Below are positions 42,953-51,281 of a DNA stretch of 64,000 nt, one piece after another; position 1 is the first letter of the stretch, and the number at the start of each line of letters is the position of its first letter. Source of the DNA: Streptomyces sindenensis (GTDB taxonomy: Bacteria; Actinomycetota; Actinomycetes; Streptomycetales; Streptomycetaceae). The notes beneath the pieces are model-generated. The model made no database searches and had not been told where the DNA came from. It saw nothing but the letters and a program-made list of their open reading frames with translations. The position numbers were made by a program, and so were the translations under genes. The stretch is taken from contig NZ_BMSG01000020.1 in assembly GCF_014649035.1 (NCBI RefSeq), forward strand, positions 1 to 64,000, written 5' to 3'.

Positions 42953-42974
42953 CGCGCCGTACTCCTCCACCTCG

Positions 42975-42991
42975 GTTCGACAATGCTGAAC
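42975..42991. promoter_or_regulatory. Candidate GylR operator upstream of gylR
   Basis: GTTCGACAATGCTGAAC is an inverted repeat (GTTC and GAAC ends) sharing 15 of 17 bases with the site before glpF, consistent with autoregulation. Confidence 0.6.
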
Positions 42992-43131
42992 ACTATCGGT
43001 CGATGCCGACCTGCGCCGGACTCCGGGGAAAAGTCTCCGCCACCCGGCCACACGTGTCGCACCCGGCACAGCATGCAGGCCGTACGCGTTCCGCCCCGTG
43101 GACGCCCCTACGGACCCGGGCGTCCTCGGGC

Positions 43132-43203
43132 TAGGCTGGCGAGGTGCGCCTTCCCCAAGAAGGACGCAAAGCCGACAGCCGTCGCATCCCTGGGAGATCA
43201 TCC
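43132..43203 (+). promoter_or_regulatory. metH promoter and structured leader
   Basis: TAGGCT at 43132-43137 is a good -10 box. The resulting leader of about 60 nt folds into two small hairpins: CCTTC-CCCAA-GAAGG at 43149-43163, then CGAC-AGCC-GTCG, with GACGCAAAGCC between them. I do not recognise a B12, SAM or SAH riboswitch. GGGAGA is the ribosome site. Confidence 0.45.
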
Positions 43204-46200
43204 ATGGCCTCGTTGCCGACATCCGCCGCCGACAGCCGGAACCGCGCAGAAGCACTCCGAGAGGCGCTCGCCACCCGCGTGGTGGTGGCCGACGGGGCGA
43301 TGGGCACCATGCTCCAGGCGCAGGACCCCACGCTGGAGGACTTCGAGAACCTCGAAGGCTGCAACGAGATCCTCAACATCACCCGGCCCGACATCGTGCG
43401 CTCGGTCCACGAGGAGTACTTCGCGGTCGGTGTGGACTGCGTGGAGACCAACACCTTCGGCGCGAACCATTCCGCGGCGAATGAGTACGAGATCGCTGAC
43501 CGGATCTTCGAGCTGTCCGAGTCGGGTGCGCGGATCGCGCGTGAGGTCGCGGACGAGTTCGGCGCCAGGGACGGCCGCCAGCGCTGGGTTCTCGGTTCGA
43601 TCGGCCCCGGCACCAAGCTGCCCTCGCTGGGCCACACCACGTACGGCGTTCTGCGTGACGGTTATCAGCAGAACGCCGAGGGCCTGCTGGCGGGCGGTTC
43701 CGACGCGCTGATCGTCGAGACCACCCAGGACCTGCTGCAGACCAAGGCCAGCATCATCGGTGCCCGCCGGGCGATGGACGCTCTGGGTCTGCAGGTCCCG
43801 CTGATCTGCTCCCTCGCCTTCGAGACCACCGGTGTGATGCTGCTGGGTTCCGAGATCGGCGCGGCTCTGACCGCGCTGGAGCCGCTGGGTATCGATCTGA
43901 TCGGGCTGAACTGCTCGACGGGTCCGGACGAGATGAGCGAGCACCTGCGCTATCTCGCCCGCCACTCCCGTACGCCGCTGATGTGCATGCCCAACGCGGG
44001 CCTGCCCGTCCTCACCAAGGACGGGGCGCACTTCCCGCTCGGCCCCGACGGGCTCGCCGACTCCCAGGAGCACTTCGTCCGGGACTACGGTCTGTCGTTG
44101 ATCGGCGGCTGCTGCGGTACGACCCCCGAGCACCTGCGGGCCGTCGTCGAGCGGGCCCGCGAGCTGACCCCGACCGGGCGTGACCCGCGCCCCGAGCCCG
44201 GTGCCGCCTCCCTCTACCAGCATGTTCCCTTCCGCCAGGACACGGCGTATCTGGCGATCGGGGAGCGCACCAACGCCAACGGTTCGAAGAAGTTCCGCGA
44301 GGCGATGCTGGAGGCGCGCTGGGACGACTGTGTGGAGATGGCCCGTGACCAGATCCGTGAGGGCGCGCACATGCTCGATCTGTGTGTCGACTACGTGGGC
44401 CGCGACGGTGTCGCCGACATGAGTGAGCTGGCGGGCCGTTTCGCGACGGCTTCCACGCTGCCGGTCGTGCTGGACTCCACCGAGCTGGACGTGTTGCGCG
44501 CCGGGTTGGAGAAGCTGGGCGGCCGGGCGGTGCTGAACTCGGTGAACTACGAGGACGGTGACGGGCCCGAGTCCCGGTTCGCGCAGGTCAGCGCGCTGGC
44601 TGCCGAGCACGGGGCGGCCCTGATCGCGCTGACGATCGACGAGGAGGGCCAGGCCCGGACGGTCGGGCACAAGGTCGCCGTCGCGGAGCGGCTGATCGCC
44701 GACCTGACCACGAACTGGGGTATCCGTGAGTCGGACATCCTCATCGACACTCTGACCTTCACCATCTGCACCGGCCAGGAGGAGTCGCGGGGTGACGGGA
44801 TCGCGACGATCGGGGCGATCCGTGAGCTGAAGAAGCGCCACCCGGATGTCCAGACCACGCTGGGTCTCTCCAACATCTCCTTCGGTCTGAACCCGGCGGC
44901 CCGCGTCGTGCTGAACTCGGTGTTCCTGGATGAGTGTGTGAAGGCGGGTCTGGACTCGGCGATCGTGCACGCGTCGAAGATCCTGCCGATCGCCCGGCTG
45001 GAGGAGGAGCAGGTCAAGGTCGCCCTCGATCTGATCTACGACCGCCGGGCCGAGGGCTACGACCCCCTCCAGAAGCTCATGGAGCTGTTCGAGGGCGTCA
45101 ACATGAAGTCGATGAAGGCGGGCAAGGCCGAGGAGCTGATGGCCCTCCCGCTGGACGAGCGGCTCCAGCGCCGCATCATCGACGGTGAGAAGAACGGCCT
45201 GGAGGTTGACCTCGACGAGGCCCTCCGGGACACCCCGGCCCTCGACATCGTCAACAACACCCTGCTGGAGGGGATGAAGGTCGTCGGTGAGCTGTTCGGC
45301 TCCGGCCAGATGCAGCTGCCGTTCGTCCTCCAGTCCGCCGAGGTCATGAAGAGCGCGGTGGCCCACCTGGAGCCGCACATGGAGAAGAGTGACGACGAGG
45401 GCAAGGGCACCATCGTGCTGGCCACCGTCCGCGGCGACGTCCACGACATCGGCAAGAACCTCGTCGACATCATCCTCTCCAACAACGGCTACAACGTCGT
45501 CAACCTCGGCATCAAGCAGCCCGTCTCCGCGATCCTGGAAGCCGCCGAGGAACACCGCGCCGACGTCATCGGCATGTCCGGTCTCCTGGTCAAGTCGACC
45601 GTGATCATGAAGGAGAACCTCCAGGAGCTCAACCAGCGCAAGATGGCCGCCGACTACCCCGTCATCCTCGGCGGCGCCGCCCTCACCCGCGCCTACGTCG
45701 AGCAGGACCTCCACGAGATCTACGAGGGCGAGGTCCGCTACGCCCGCGACGCCTTCGAAGGACTGCGCCTCATGGACGCCCTCATCGGCGTCAAGCGCGG
45801 AGTGCCGGGCGCGGTCCTGCCCGAGCTGAAGCAGCGCCGGGTCCCCAAGAAGAACACCGGCCCCGCGGTGGTGGAGGCCGAGGAGCCCGAGGGCTCGGTG
45901 CGCTCGGACGTCTCCATCACCAACCCCATCCCCGCCCCGCCCTTCCGCGGCACCCGCGTCATCAAGGGCATCCCGCTCAAGGAGTACGCCTCCTGGCTCG
46001 ACGAGGGCGCCCTGTTCAAGGGGCAGTGGGGCCTCAAGCAGAACCGGACCGGCGACGGACCGACCTACGAGGAACTCGTGGAGACCGAGGGCCGCCCGCG
46101 CCTGCGCGGCTGGCTCGACCACCTCCAGTCCAACAACCTCCTCGAAGCCGCCGTCGTCTACGGCTATTTCCCCTGCGTCTCCAAGGGCGAGGACCTGATC

Positions 46201-46722
46201 CTCCTCCACGAGGACGGCTCCGAGCGCACCCGCTTCACCTTCCCCCGCCAGCGCCGCGGCCGCCGCCTCTGCCTCGCCGACTTCTTCCGCCCCGAGGAGT
46301 CCGGCGAGAGGGATGTCATCGGCCTCCAGATCGTCACCGTCGGCTCCCGGATCGGCGAGGCCACCGCCGAACTGTTCGCCGCCAACTCCTACCGCGACTA
46401 CCTGGAACTGCACGGCCTCTCCGTCCAGCTCGCCGAAGCCCTCGCCGAGTACTGGCACGCCCGCGTCCGCAACGAACTCGGCTTCGGCGGGGAGGACCCC
46501 GACGACGTCGAGGACATGTTCGCGCTCAAATACCGCGGCGCACGGTTCTCCCTCGGCTACGGAGCCTGCCCCGACCTGGAAGACCGGGCCAAGATCGCCG
46601 ACCTCCTCCAGCCCGAACGCATCGGCGTCCACCTCTCCGAGGAGTTCCAGCTCCACCCCGAACAGTCCACCGACGCCATCGTCATCCACCACCCCGAGGC
46701 GAAGTACTTCAACGCCCGGTAG
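43204..46722 (+). CDS. metH: Cobalamin-dependent methionine synthase
   Basis: A 1172-residue four-module enzyme transferring the methyl group of methyltetrahydrofolate to homocysteine. The homocysteine module has zinc ligands C237, C303 and C304. The pterin module begins near residue 350 (AYLAIGERTNANGSKKF). The cobalamin module has DVHDIG with D745 and cofactor ligand H747. The C-terminal activation domain includes EYWHARVRNELGFGGEDP. Slightly shorter than the E. coli enzyme (1227). Codon choice changes along the gene: the first half has many T- and G-ending codons, the last third almost only C-ending. Monocistronic. Confidence 0.97.
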   Translation: MASLPTSAADSRNRAEALREALATRVVVADGAMGTMLQAQDPTLEDFENLEGCNEILNITRPDIVRSVHEEYFAVGVDCVETNTFGANHSAANEYEIADRIFELSESGARIAREVADEFGARDGRQRWVLGSIGPGTKLPSLGHTTYGVLRDGYQQNAEGLLAGGSDALIVETTQDLLQTKASIIGARRAMDALGLQVPLICSLAFETTGVMLLGSEIGAALTALEPLGIDLIGLNCSTGPDEMSEHLRYLARHSRTPLMCMPNAGLPVLTKDGAHFPLGPDGLADSQEHFVRDYGLSLIGGCCGTTPEHLRAVVERARELTPTGRDPRPEPGAASLYQHVPFRQDTAYLAIGERTNANGSKKFREAMLEARWDDCVEMARDQIREGAHMLDLCVDYVGRDGVADMSELAGRFATASTLPVVLDSTELDVLRAGLEKLGGRAVLNSVNYEDGDGPESRFAQVSALAAEHGAALIALTIDEEGQARTVGHKVAVAERLIADLTTNWGIRESDILIDTLTFTICTGQEESRGDGIATIGAIRELKKRHPDVQTTLGLSNISFGLNPAARVVLNSVFLDECVKAGLDSAIVHASKILPIARLEEEQVKVALDLIYDRRAEGYDPLQKLMELFEGVNMKSMKAGKAEELMALPLDERLQRRIIDGEKNGLEVDLDEALRDTPALDIVNNTLLEGMKVVGELFGSGQMQLPFVLQSAEVMKSAVAHLEPHMEKSDDEGKGTIVLATVRGDVHDIGKNLVDIILSNNGYNVVNLGIKQPVSAILEAAEEHRADVIGMSGLLVKSTVIMKENLQELNQRKMAADYPVILGGAALTRAYVEQDLHEIYEGEVRYARDAFEGLRLMDALIGVKRGVPGAVLPELKQRRVPKKNTGPAVVEAEEPEGSVRSDVSITNPIPAPPFRGTRVIKGIPLKEYASWLDEGALFKGQWGLKQNRTGDGPTYEELVETEGRPRLRGWLDHLQSNNLLEAAVVYGYFPCVSKGEDLILLHEDGSERTRFTFPRQRRGRRLCLADFFRPEESGERDVIGLQIVTVGSRIGEATAELFAANSYRDYLELHGLSVQLAEALAEYWHARVRNELGFGGEDPDDVEDMFALKYRGARFSLGYGACPDLEDRAKIADLLQPERIGVHLSEEFQLHPEQSTDAIVIHHPEAKYFNAR

Positions 46723-46730
46723 GAAAGGTT

Positions 46731-46770
46731 TCGCCCCGCGGCCACGCGCCTGCCGCGCACCGCGGGGCGA
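46731..46770 (+). terminator. metH terminator
   Basis: A perfect 11-bp stem TCGCCCCGCGG with an 18-base loop starts 8 nt after the metH stop. Confidence 0.75.
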
Positions 46771-46797
46771 CACGTCGTACACTGGTCGGTCCAGCGC

Positions 46798-46838
46798 AGG
46801 CCGGTCGCCCTCCCACTTCTGGGAATGGCGGCCGGCCT
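46798..46838 (+). other. Long hairpin in the leader of the HAD gene
   Basis: A 12-bp outer stem with one G-T pair encloses a 5-bp inner stem TCCCA-CTTC-TGGGA. A TACACT -10 box lies about 15 nt upstream, so the hairpin would be at the 5' end of a roughly 75-nt leader. It could act as an attenuator, mRNA stabiliser or the body of a small RNA. No T tract. Confidence 0.5.
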
Positions 46839-46865
46839 TCTCGTCCCTTACGGAAGGTGTGCCGG

Positions 46866-47576
46866 ATGACCAGTACGGTCCCCGCGTCCTTGACCCGCAC
46901 GGCCGAGCAGGCCGCCCTGCAGGCGGTCCTTCTCGACATGGACGGAACCCTGGTCGATACCGAGGGTTTCTGGTGGGACGTCGAGAAGGAGGTCTTCGCG
47001 GGCCTCGGACACCGCCTGGACGAGGCCTGGCGCGACGTGGTCGTGGGCGGCCCGATGTCCCGCAGCGCCGGCTACCTCATCGACGTCACCGGGGCCGACA
47101 TCCGGCTGGACGAGCTGACCGTGCTGCTCAACGACGGATTCGAGAACCGCATCAGCCGGGGTGTGCCGCTGATGCCGGGCGCCGAGCGGCTGCTCGCCGA
47201 GCTGGCCGTCCACGAGGTGCCCACCGCGCTCGTCTCGGCCTCCCACCGCCGGATCATCGACCGGGTGCTGGAGTCCGTGGGCCGTCACCACTTCGCGCTC
47301 ACGGTCGCCGGGGACGAGGTCGCCCGGACCAAGCCGCACCCCGAGCCCTACCTCACCGCCGCCGCGGGCTTCGGCGCCGACCCCTGGCGCTGCGCGGTCA
47401 TCGAGGACACCGCGACCGGCGTGGCCGCCGCCGAGGCCGCTGGCTGCCGGGTCGTCGCCGTGCCGTCCGTCGCCCCCATCGCCCCGGCCGCCGGACGCGT
47501 GGTCGTCGGCTCCCTGGAAGAGGTCGACCTCGCCTTCCTGCGCGGGCTCATCACCGGATCCAGCGGCACCGGCTGA
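46866..47576 (+). CDS. HAD-superfamily phosphatase (beta-phosphoglucomutase-like)
   Basis: A 236-residue hydrolase. Motif I LLDMDGTLVDTEG contains the nucleophile Asp and DxDGT; motif II is TALVSAS; motif III K in RTKPHPEPYL; motif IV VIEDTATGVAAAEAAG. The alpha-helical C1 cap between motifs I and II is typical of phosphoglycolate and sugar-phosphate phosphatases. GGAAGG ribosome site. It directly follows metH but has its own promoter and leader. Substrate unknown. Confidence 0.92.
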   Translation: MTSTVPASLTRTAEQAALQAVLLDMDGTLVDTEGFWWDVEKEVFAGLGHRLDEAWRDVVVGGPMSRSAGYLIDVTGADIRLDELTVLLNDGFENRISRGVPLMPGAERLLAELAVHEVPTALVSASHRRIIDRVLESVGRHHFALTVAGDEVARTKPHPEPYLTAAAGFGADPWRCAVIEDTATGVAAAEAAGCRVVAVPSVAPIAPAAGRVVVGSLEEVDLAFLRGLITGSSGTG

Positions 47577-47880
47577 CCGGTCCGCGCGCCGGCTTGTGAA
47601 CGAACGGTGGATTTCCTGCTCTCCTCCGTGTGCGTTCCGGCAACGTTCCGTGGATGTGGATCAGCCGCAAGGTGCTTCTGTGAAGACGTCGGAGGGGTGA
47701 CCTTGCTCACTCGGCAGCCTTCGGTGTCTCGCCGAAACGGGCATGTTGTCCTCAATAATGATCATATGTTCGCCTCGTTGGTGGTCGGGGGAGCGCGAAC
47801 CGTCCGCCGGGCGGTCGGAGGGTCCACCCGCGGCTACTAACTTGGATTCCTCACCTGCCGGGATGAGGGAGAACGTCCAG
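47577..47880. other. Promoter region of the substrate-binding protein gene, no gene
   Basis: This 304-nt stretch is less GC-rich than its surroundings, notably CAATAATGATCATATG near 47753-47768, which contains the palindrome ATGATCAT and may hold the promoter or a regulator site. A short open frame (47607-47840) exists, but I see no ribosome site or recognisable protein and do not call it. Confidence 0.5.
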
Positions 47881-49479
47881 ATGAACCGCAAGACCCTGGT
47901 GCTGCCGGCCGTCGTCGGCCTGCTCGCCCCCGTGCTCGCCGCCTGCGGCAGCACGGACAGCGGCGCCGGTGGCGACGGGGCCATCGTCGTCGGCACCACG
48001 GACCAGCTGGTTGCTTCCGAGGAGAACCCCGCGCCGCTCGACCCGGCCATCGGCTACGAAGCGGGCGTCTGGAACGTCCTGCGGCAGACCGTGCAGACCC
48101 TGACCACGGTGCCCACCGGCGGCGGCGAGCCGGTGCCCGAGGCCGCCCGCAGCTGCACCTTCACCGACACCGCGAACGAGAGCTACCGCTGCACGCTGCG
48201 GGCGGGCCTGTCCTTCGCCGACGGGACGCCCGTCACCGCCGAGGACGTGAAGCACTCCATCCAGCGCGTCATCGACATCGACTCGGACAGCGGGCCGGTC
48301 GGCCTGCTCGCCAACATCGACATGATCGAGACCAAGGGCGAGGACCAGGTGATCTTCCACCTGACCACACCCGACGCGACCTTCCCGTACAAGCTCGCCA
48401 CCCCCGCCGCCGGCATCGTCCCGAAGGCGCAGTACCCGGCGAAGCAGGCCCGCACCGGCTTCCAGGTCGACGGCTCCGGCCCGTACACCATGAAGCCGGA
48501 AGTCGAGGACGGCCGCGTCGTCAAGATCGCCTTCAAGAAGAACCCTTCGTACAAGGGCGAGCTGAAGGTCCTCAACGACAAGGTCGAGATGGACCTCTTC
48601 CCCGACGCCGAGGCCATGGGCAAGGCGCTCGAGGAGAAGGAGATCCACCTGATGACCCGGGCGATGTCGCCCGAGCAGGCCCACGACATGCTCGTGGCGC
48701 CGAAGGAAGGCATCGACCTCACCGAGCTGCCCGGACTGGCCATCAGCTACCTCGGGTTCAACACCAAGAACCCCGTGGTCGACAAGCCCGTCCGGCAGGC
48801 CATGGCGCAGATCATCGACCGGGGCCAGATCGCGGGCAAGGTGTACGGCACCACCGCGGAACCGCTCTACTCGCTGATCCCCTCCAGCATCGCCGGGCAC
48901 ACCAACGCCTTCTTCAACAAGTACGGCGAGCCCAGCACCGCCAAGGCCGCGGCGATCCTGCGCGACGCCGGGGTCAAGACGCCGGTGAAGTTCACCCTGC
49001 ACTACACCAACGACCACTACGGCCCGGCCACCGCCGCCGAGTTCAAGGCGATCCAGCAGCAGCTGAACAGGTCGGGCCTCTTCGACGTCTCCGTCCAGGG
49101 CACGGAGTGGTCGAAGTACCGCCCCGAGCAGAAGCGCGGCGACTACGCGGCCTACGGCATGGGCTGGTTCCCCGACTTCCCGGACCCGGACAACTACACC
49201 GCGCCCTTCCTGGACGCCAACAACTTCCTCAACTCCCCCTACCGGTCGCCCGAGGCGGAGAAGGTCCTCATCCCGCAGTCCCGCCGCGAGACCGACCGCA
49301 GCGCCGCGGCCGCCACCTACGAGAAGCTCCAGGACATCGTCGCCGACGACGTGCCGGTGCTCCCGATCTGGCAGGGCAAGCAGTACGTGGCCTCCCGCGA
49401 CGGGATCGCCGGGGTGGAGCGCTCCGTCAGTGCCACCTCCGAACTCCAGCTCTGGGAGCTCAACCGGCAGAGCGCCTGA
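47881..49479 (+). CDS. ABC transporter peptide-type substrate-binding lipoprotein (SBP family 5)
   Basis: A 532-residue lipoprotein. The signal peptide ends in lipobox LAAC near residue 22, so it is tethered to the outer face of the membrane. The family 5 fold is shown by FADGTPVTAEDVKHSIQRV and VRQAMAQIIDRGQIAGKVYG. It should bind oligopeptides or similar solutes. No permease or ATPase gene is next to it, so it must work with a transporter encoded elsewhere. Ends at a long hairpin. Confidence 0.92.
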   Translation: MNRKTLVLPAVVGLLAPVLAACGSTDSGAGGDGAIVVGTTDQLVASEENPAPLDPAIGYEAGVWNVLRQTVQTLTTVPTGGGEPVPEAARSCTFTDTANESYRCTLRAGLSFADGTPVTAEDVKHSIQRVIDIDSDSGPVGLLANIDMIETKGEDQVIFHLTTPDATFPYKLATPAAGIVPKAQYPAKQARTGFQVDGSGPYTMKPEVEDGRVVKIAFKKNPSYKGELKVLNDKVEMDLFPDAEAMGKALEEKEIHLMTRAMSPEQAHDMLVAPKEGIDLTELPGLAISYLGFNTKNPVVDKPVRQAMAQIIDRGQIAGKVYGTTAEPLYSLIPSSIAGHTNAFFNKYGEPSTAKAAAILRDAGVKTPVKFTLHYTNDHYGPATAAEFKAIQQQLNRSGLFDVSVQGTEWSKYRPEQKRGDYAAYGMGWFPDFPDPDNYTAPFLDANNFLNSPYRSPEAEKVLIPQSRRETDRSAAAATYEKLQDIVADDVPVLPIWQGKQYVASRDGIAGVERSVSATSELQLWELNRQSA

Positions 49480-49490
49480 GCCCCGACACA

Positions 49491-49549
49491 CAACGCAGTC
49501 CGGCCCGCACCCTCCTCGCGACAGGAGGAGTGCGGGCCGGACTGCGTTG
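49491..49549. terminator. Bidirectional terminator, 19-bp stem
   Basis: A perfect 19-bp outer stem plus an inner CTCCT/AGGAG stem between convergent genes. Confidence 0.88.
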
Positions 49550-49577
49550 CGCGGGCCTCCCCGGGAGCGCGGGGCCG

Positions 49578-50249
49578 CTACTGCGCGCCGGGGCGCACCA
49601 GCCCGCTCTCGTACGCGTACACCGCGGCCTGCACCCGGTCGCGCAGACCGAGCTTCGTGAGCACATGGCCCACATGCGTCTTGACCGTCGTCTCGCTCAC
49701 GAACAGCTCCGCCGCGATCTCCGCGTTGGACAGCCCCCGCGCCACCAGCTTCAGCACCTCGACCTCACGGTCCGTCAGCGTGTGCAGGGCGTCCGGCACC
49801 GGCTCCTCGCCGGACGGCAGATGGTCCGCGTACTTGTCCAGCAACCGACGCGTGATGCTCGGCGCGAGCATCGCCTCGCCCGCCGCCACCACCCGGATCG
49901 CCTGCACCAGCTCGGCCGCCGGGGCGTCCTTCAGCAGGAAGCCGCTCGCCCCCGCGCGCAGCGCCTCCACCACGTACTCGTCGAGGTCGAAGGTGGTCAG
50001 CACCAGCACCTTCGCCGGGCCGTCCTTGCCGGGACCGGTGATCTGACGGGTCGCCTCCACCCCGTCCATCCGCGGCATCCGGATGTCCATCAGCACCACA
50101 TCCGGCTGCAGCGCCCGCACCTGATCGATGGCCTGCAGACCGTCACCGGCCTCGCCGACCACCGCCAGATCGCCTTCCGCCTCCAGGATCATCCGGAAAC
50201 CGGTGCGCAGCAGAGGCTGGTCGTCGACCAGAAGGACGCGGATCGCCAC
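49578..50249 (-). CDS. Orphan NarL/FixJ-type response regulator
   Basis: A 223-residue two-domain regulator. The receiver has acidic pair D9/D10, phosphoacceptor D55 (LMDIRMP) and the conserved Lys in FLLKDAP. The C-terminal LuxR helix-turn-helix is LTDREVEVLKLVARGLSNAEIAAELF with VSETTVKTHVGHVLTKL. No histidine kinase gene adjoins it. It starts 10 nt before the RecB-like gene stop region and may be cotranscribed with that gene. Targets unknown. Confidence 0.93.
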   Translation of the reverse strand: MAIRVLLVDDQPLLRTGFRMILEAEGDLAVVGEAGDGLQAIDQVRALQPDVVLMDIRMPRMDGVEATRQITGPGKDGPAKVLVLTTFDLDEYVVEALRAGASGFLLKDAPAAELVQAIRVVAAGEAMLAPSITRRLLDKYADHLPSGEEPVPDALHTLTDREVEVLKLVARGLSNAEIAAELFVSETTVKTHVGHVLTKLGLRDRVQAAVYAYESGLVRPGAQ

Positions 50250-50258
50250 AGGAACTCC

Positions 50259-51170
50259 TTAAGGGCCCTCAAGGGCCACGGCTCGGCCGGCCTCGGCCCG
50301 GACCGGTCCCATTCTGCCCTGGCCATCCTCACCCGGGCCCGCCGGGCGGGCCGACAGCGGATAGACCGGGGGAGTCCCGCCGAATTCCGGACACACCGCC
50401 TGGTGGTCGCACCAGCCGCACAGCTTCGTCGGCCGGGGCCGCCAGTCGCCGGTCTCCGTCGCCAGCCGGATCGCGTCCCACAGCGCCAGCAGCTTGCGCT
50501 CCACCCGCTCCAGGTCCGCCACCACCGGGTCGTACGTCATGACGTCCCCGCTGCCCAGATAGACCAGCTGGAGGCGGCGCGGCACCACGCCCTTCAGCCG
50601 CCAGATCACCAGCGCGTAGAACGTCATCTGGAACAGCGGCCCGTCGGAATACTCCGGCCGCGGCGCCTTGCCCGTCTTGTAGTCGACGATCCGGACCTCG
50701 CCGCTCGGCGCGATGTCCACCCGGTCGATCACGCCGCGCAGCCGCAGCCCCGACTCCAGCTCCGTCTCGACGAACATCTCGCGCTCGGCCGGCTCGAGAC
50801 GCGTCGGGTCCTCCAGCGAGAACCACCGGTCCACCAGCCGCTCCGCCTCGCCCAGCCACCGCGTCAGGCGCTCGCCCTCGGTGTCCCCGGCGAACAGATC
50901 GCTCAGCTCCGGCTTCGACTCCAGCAGCCGGTCCCACTGGCCGGGGATCAGTGCCCGCGCCCGCGGGGCCGTACGGTCGGCCGCCGGGACGTCGAAGAGA
51001 CGCTCCAGCACCGCATGGACCAGCGTGCCGCGGGTAGCCGCTTCGCTGGGCTTCTCCGGCAGCTTGTCGATGACCCGGAAGCGGTACAGCAAGGGACACT
51101 GCATGAAATCGCTCGCCCGCGACGGCGACAGGGACGAAGGCGGCTGAGGCGGCCGCGGCACGGAGGTCAT
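50259..51170 (-). CDS. RecB-family PD-(D/E)XK nuclease with iron-sulfur Cys set
   Basis: A 303-residue stand-alone nuclease domain. SPSRASDFMQCPLLYRFR opens the fold with C25. The active site is GVIDRVDIAPSGEVRIVDYKTGK (Asp, Asp and Lys). QMTFYALVIW follows, and CGWCDHQAVC near residue 255 completes a four-Cys iron-sulfur site as in AddB and Cas4. It is therefore likely an Fe-S exonuclease in DNA repair. No helicase partner or CRISPR genes adjoin. Upstream of the response regulator on the same strand. Confidence 0.9.
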   Translation of the reverse strand: MTSVPRPPQPPSSLSPSRASDFMQCPLLYRFRVIDKLPEKPSEAATRGTLVHAVLERLFDVPAADRTAPRARALIPGQWDRLLESKPELSDLFAGDTEGERLTRWLGEAERLVDRWFSLEDPTRLEPAEREMFVETELESGLRLRGVIDRVDIAPSGEVRIVDYKTGKAPRPEYSDGPLFQMTFYALVIWRLKGVVPRRLQLVYLGSGDVMTYDPVVADLERVERKLLALWDAIRLATETGDWRPRPTKLCGWCDHQAVCPEFGGTPPVYPLSARPAGPGEDGQGRMGPVRAEAGRAVALEGP

Positions 51171-51281
51171 GTCTCAAGACCCTACGGCCCGCCACTGACA
51201 TCGAGCGGCATACCATCGACGGCAGACCCTCGCACACTGCATGATCGTGGCGCAGACCACTCACCGAACCGAAGGGACCCC

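Noticed and set aside
43080..43203. Cobalamin riboswitch upstream of metH
   Set aside because: No B12-box or GCCACTG-type core is present and the leader is too short.
47607..47840. Possible 77-codon gene before the substrate-binding protein
   Set aside because: No ribosome site, no family resemblance, and its codon use is not clearly that of a Streptomyces gene.
50259..51170. Cas4 or other CRISPR-associated nuclease
   Set aside because: The Cys set and fold also fit stand-alone RecB/AddB-like nucleases; no repeat array or cas gene is in the window.
49107..51281. Long plus-strand open frame preceding the site-2 protease gene
   Set aside because: It is the high-GC shadow of the response regulator and RecB-like genes on the other strand; protease homology begins at the GTG at 51282.
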